Assembly: GCA_947487325.1 (NCBI GenBank) | Contig: CANKWG010000003.1 | Span: forward strand, 1-32,093 | DNA from: Oxalobacteraceae bacterium | GTDB lineage: Bacteria; Pseudomonadota; Gammaproteobacteria; Burkholderiales; Burkholderiaceae_D | Reading direction: 5' to 3' | Length of the DNA stretch: 32,093 nt | In this document: in pieces, positions 27,882-32,093 of the stretch | How positions within the stretch are numbered: the stretch's first letter is position 1 | Layout of the letters: each line of letters starts with the position of its first letter | The notes under the pieces: model-generated | Databases searched by the model: none | Told to the model about the DNA's origin: nothing | Seen by the model: the letters and a program-made list of their open reading frames with translations, nothing else | Translations under genes and position numbers: made by a program

Positions 27882-27917
27882 GCATCTCACCCCCCCTTCC
27901 GGGTCAAGACGCCGAAC

Positions 27918-31290
<3,373 letters not shown>

Positions 31291-31455
31291 CCCATCACAG
31301 AGGTACGTAGTTATCAGCAACGCAAACAGATTTTTTTGAGATCCGGAAATGCGGCCACCACTTAATGGTCGCTTGATGGAGACGAACGAAAGCCTTTACT
31401 AGACACCGGACCACAACACGCTAAACGCTATGCGTTGCGCGGGTGACGAAATTGA

Positions 31456-32093
<638 letters not shown>

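Noticed and set aside
31424-31436. Hairpin AACGC-TAT-GCGTT between bchB and bchL as a terminator
   Set aside because: The stem is only 5 bp and no T run follows, so intrinsic termination is unlikely.

Overview
The window looks like the chromosome of an anoxygenic phototrophic proteobacterium. A betaproteobacterium is most likely: hemE followed by priA and the helicase/cytochrome c5 housekeeping block are arranged as in Burkholderiales-type genomes. That assignment is inference from gene order and protein character; no 16S rRNA is present. Three blocks can be read. All functional names come from motifs and family knowledge, not from database searches.

Block 1 (1-9.6 kb) is mostly housekeeping. 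It holds the 3' end of hemE, an 850-bp non-coding gap carrying several DnaA-box-like sequences and AT-rich tracts (a candidate replication origin or DnaA-binding locus), priA, a convergent DUF1857 gene, rep, and a chain of small genes (DUF2256, slyX, DUF2288, a YdcF/ElyC-like gene). A clear bidirectional terminator, a membrane-anchored cytochrome c5-type gene, tRNA-Arg(CCG) and an exported metallophosphoesterase-like gene follow. Next comes an unrecognised exported protein built of three tandem repeats, encoded directly downstream of cbbR.

Block 2 (10.6-21.2 kb) is a complete Calvin-cycle operon under a divergent LysR regulator: cbbR < > cbbL-cbbS-cbbX-fbp-prk-tkt-cbbZ-fba-cbbY. RuBisCO is the red-like (form IC type) enzyme with its activase CbbX. 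All genes are intact, closely spaced and mostly have good ribosome binding sites.

Block 3 (21.2 kb to the end) is one edge of a photosynthesis gene cluster. On the minus strand lie ppaA/aerR, ppsR and the bchG-bch2-bchP-tspO operon. On the plus strand lie bchF-bchN-bchB and, after a 201-bp gap, bchL, which runs off the window. The operon ends converge: cbbY and tspO are separated by 15 bp, so carbon fixation and pigment synthesis form one continuous autotrophy/phototrophy island. A perfect PpsR-type palindrome lies in front of bchG, and a good sigma70-like promoter precedes bchF. bchH, which often sits between bchB and bchL in purple bacteria, is absent there.

I did not find a CRISPR array, insertion sequence, prophage or defence system. 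The least explained items are the hemE-priA intergenic region, the three-repeat exported protein next to cbbR, and the operator layout between ppaA and bchF.
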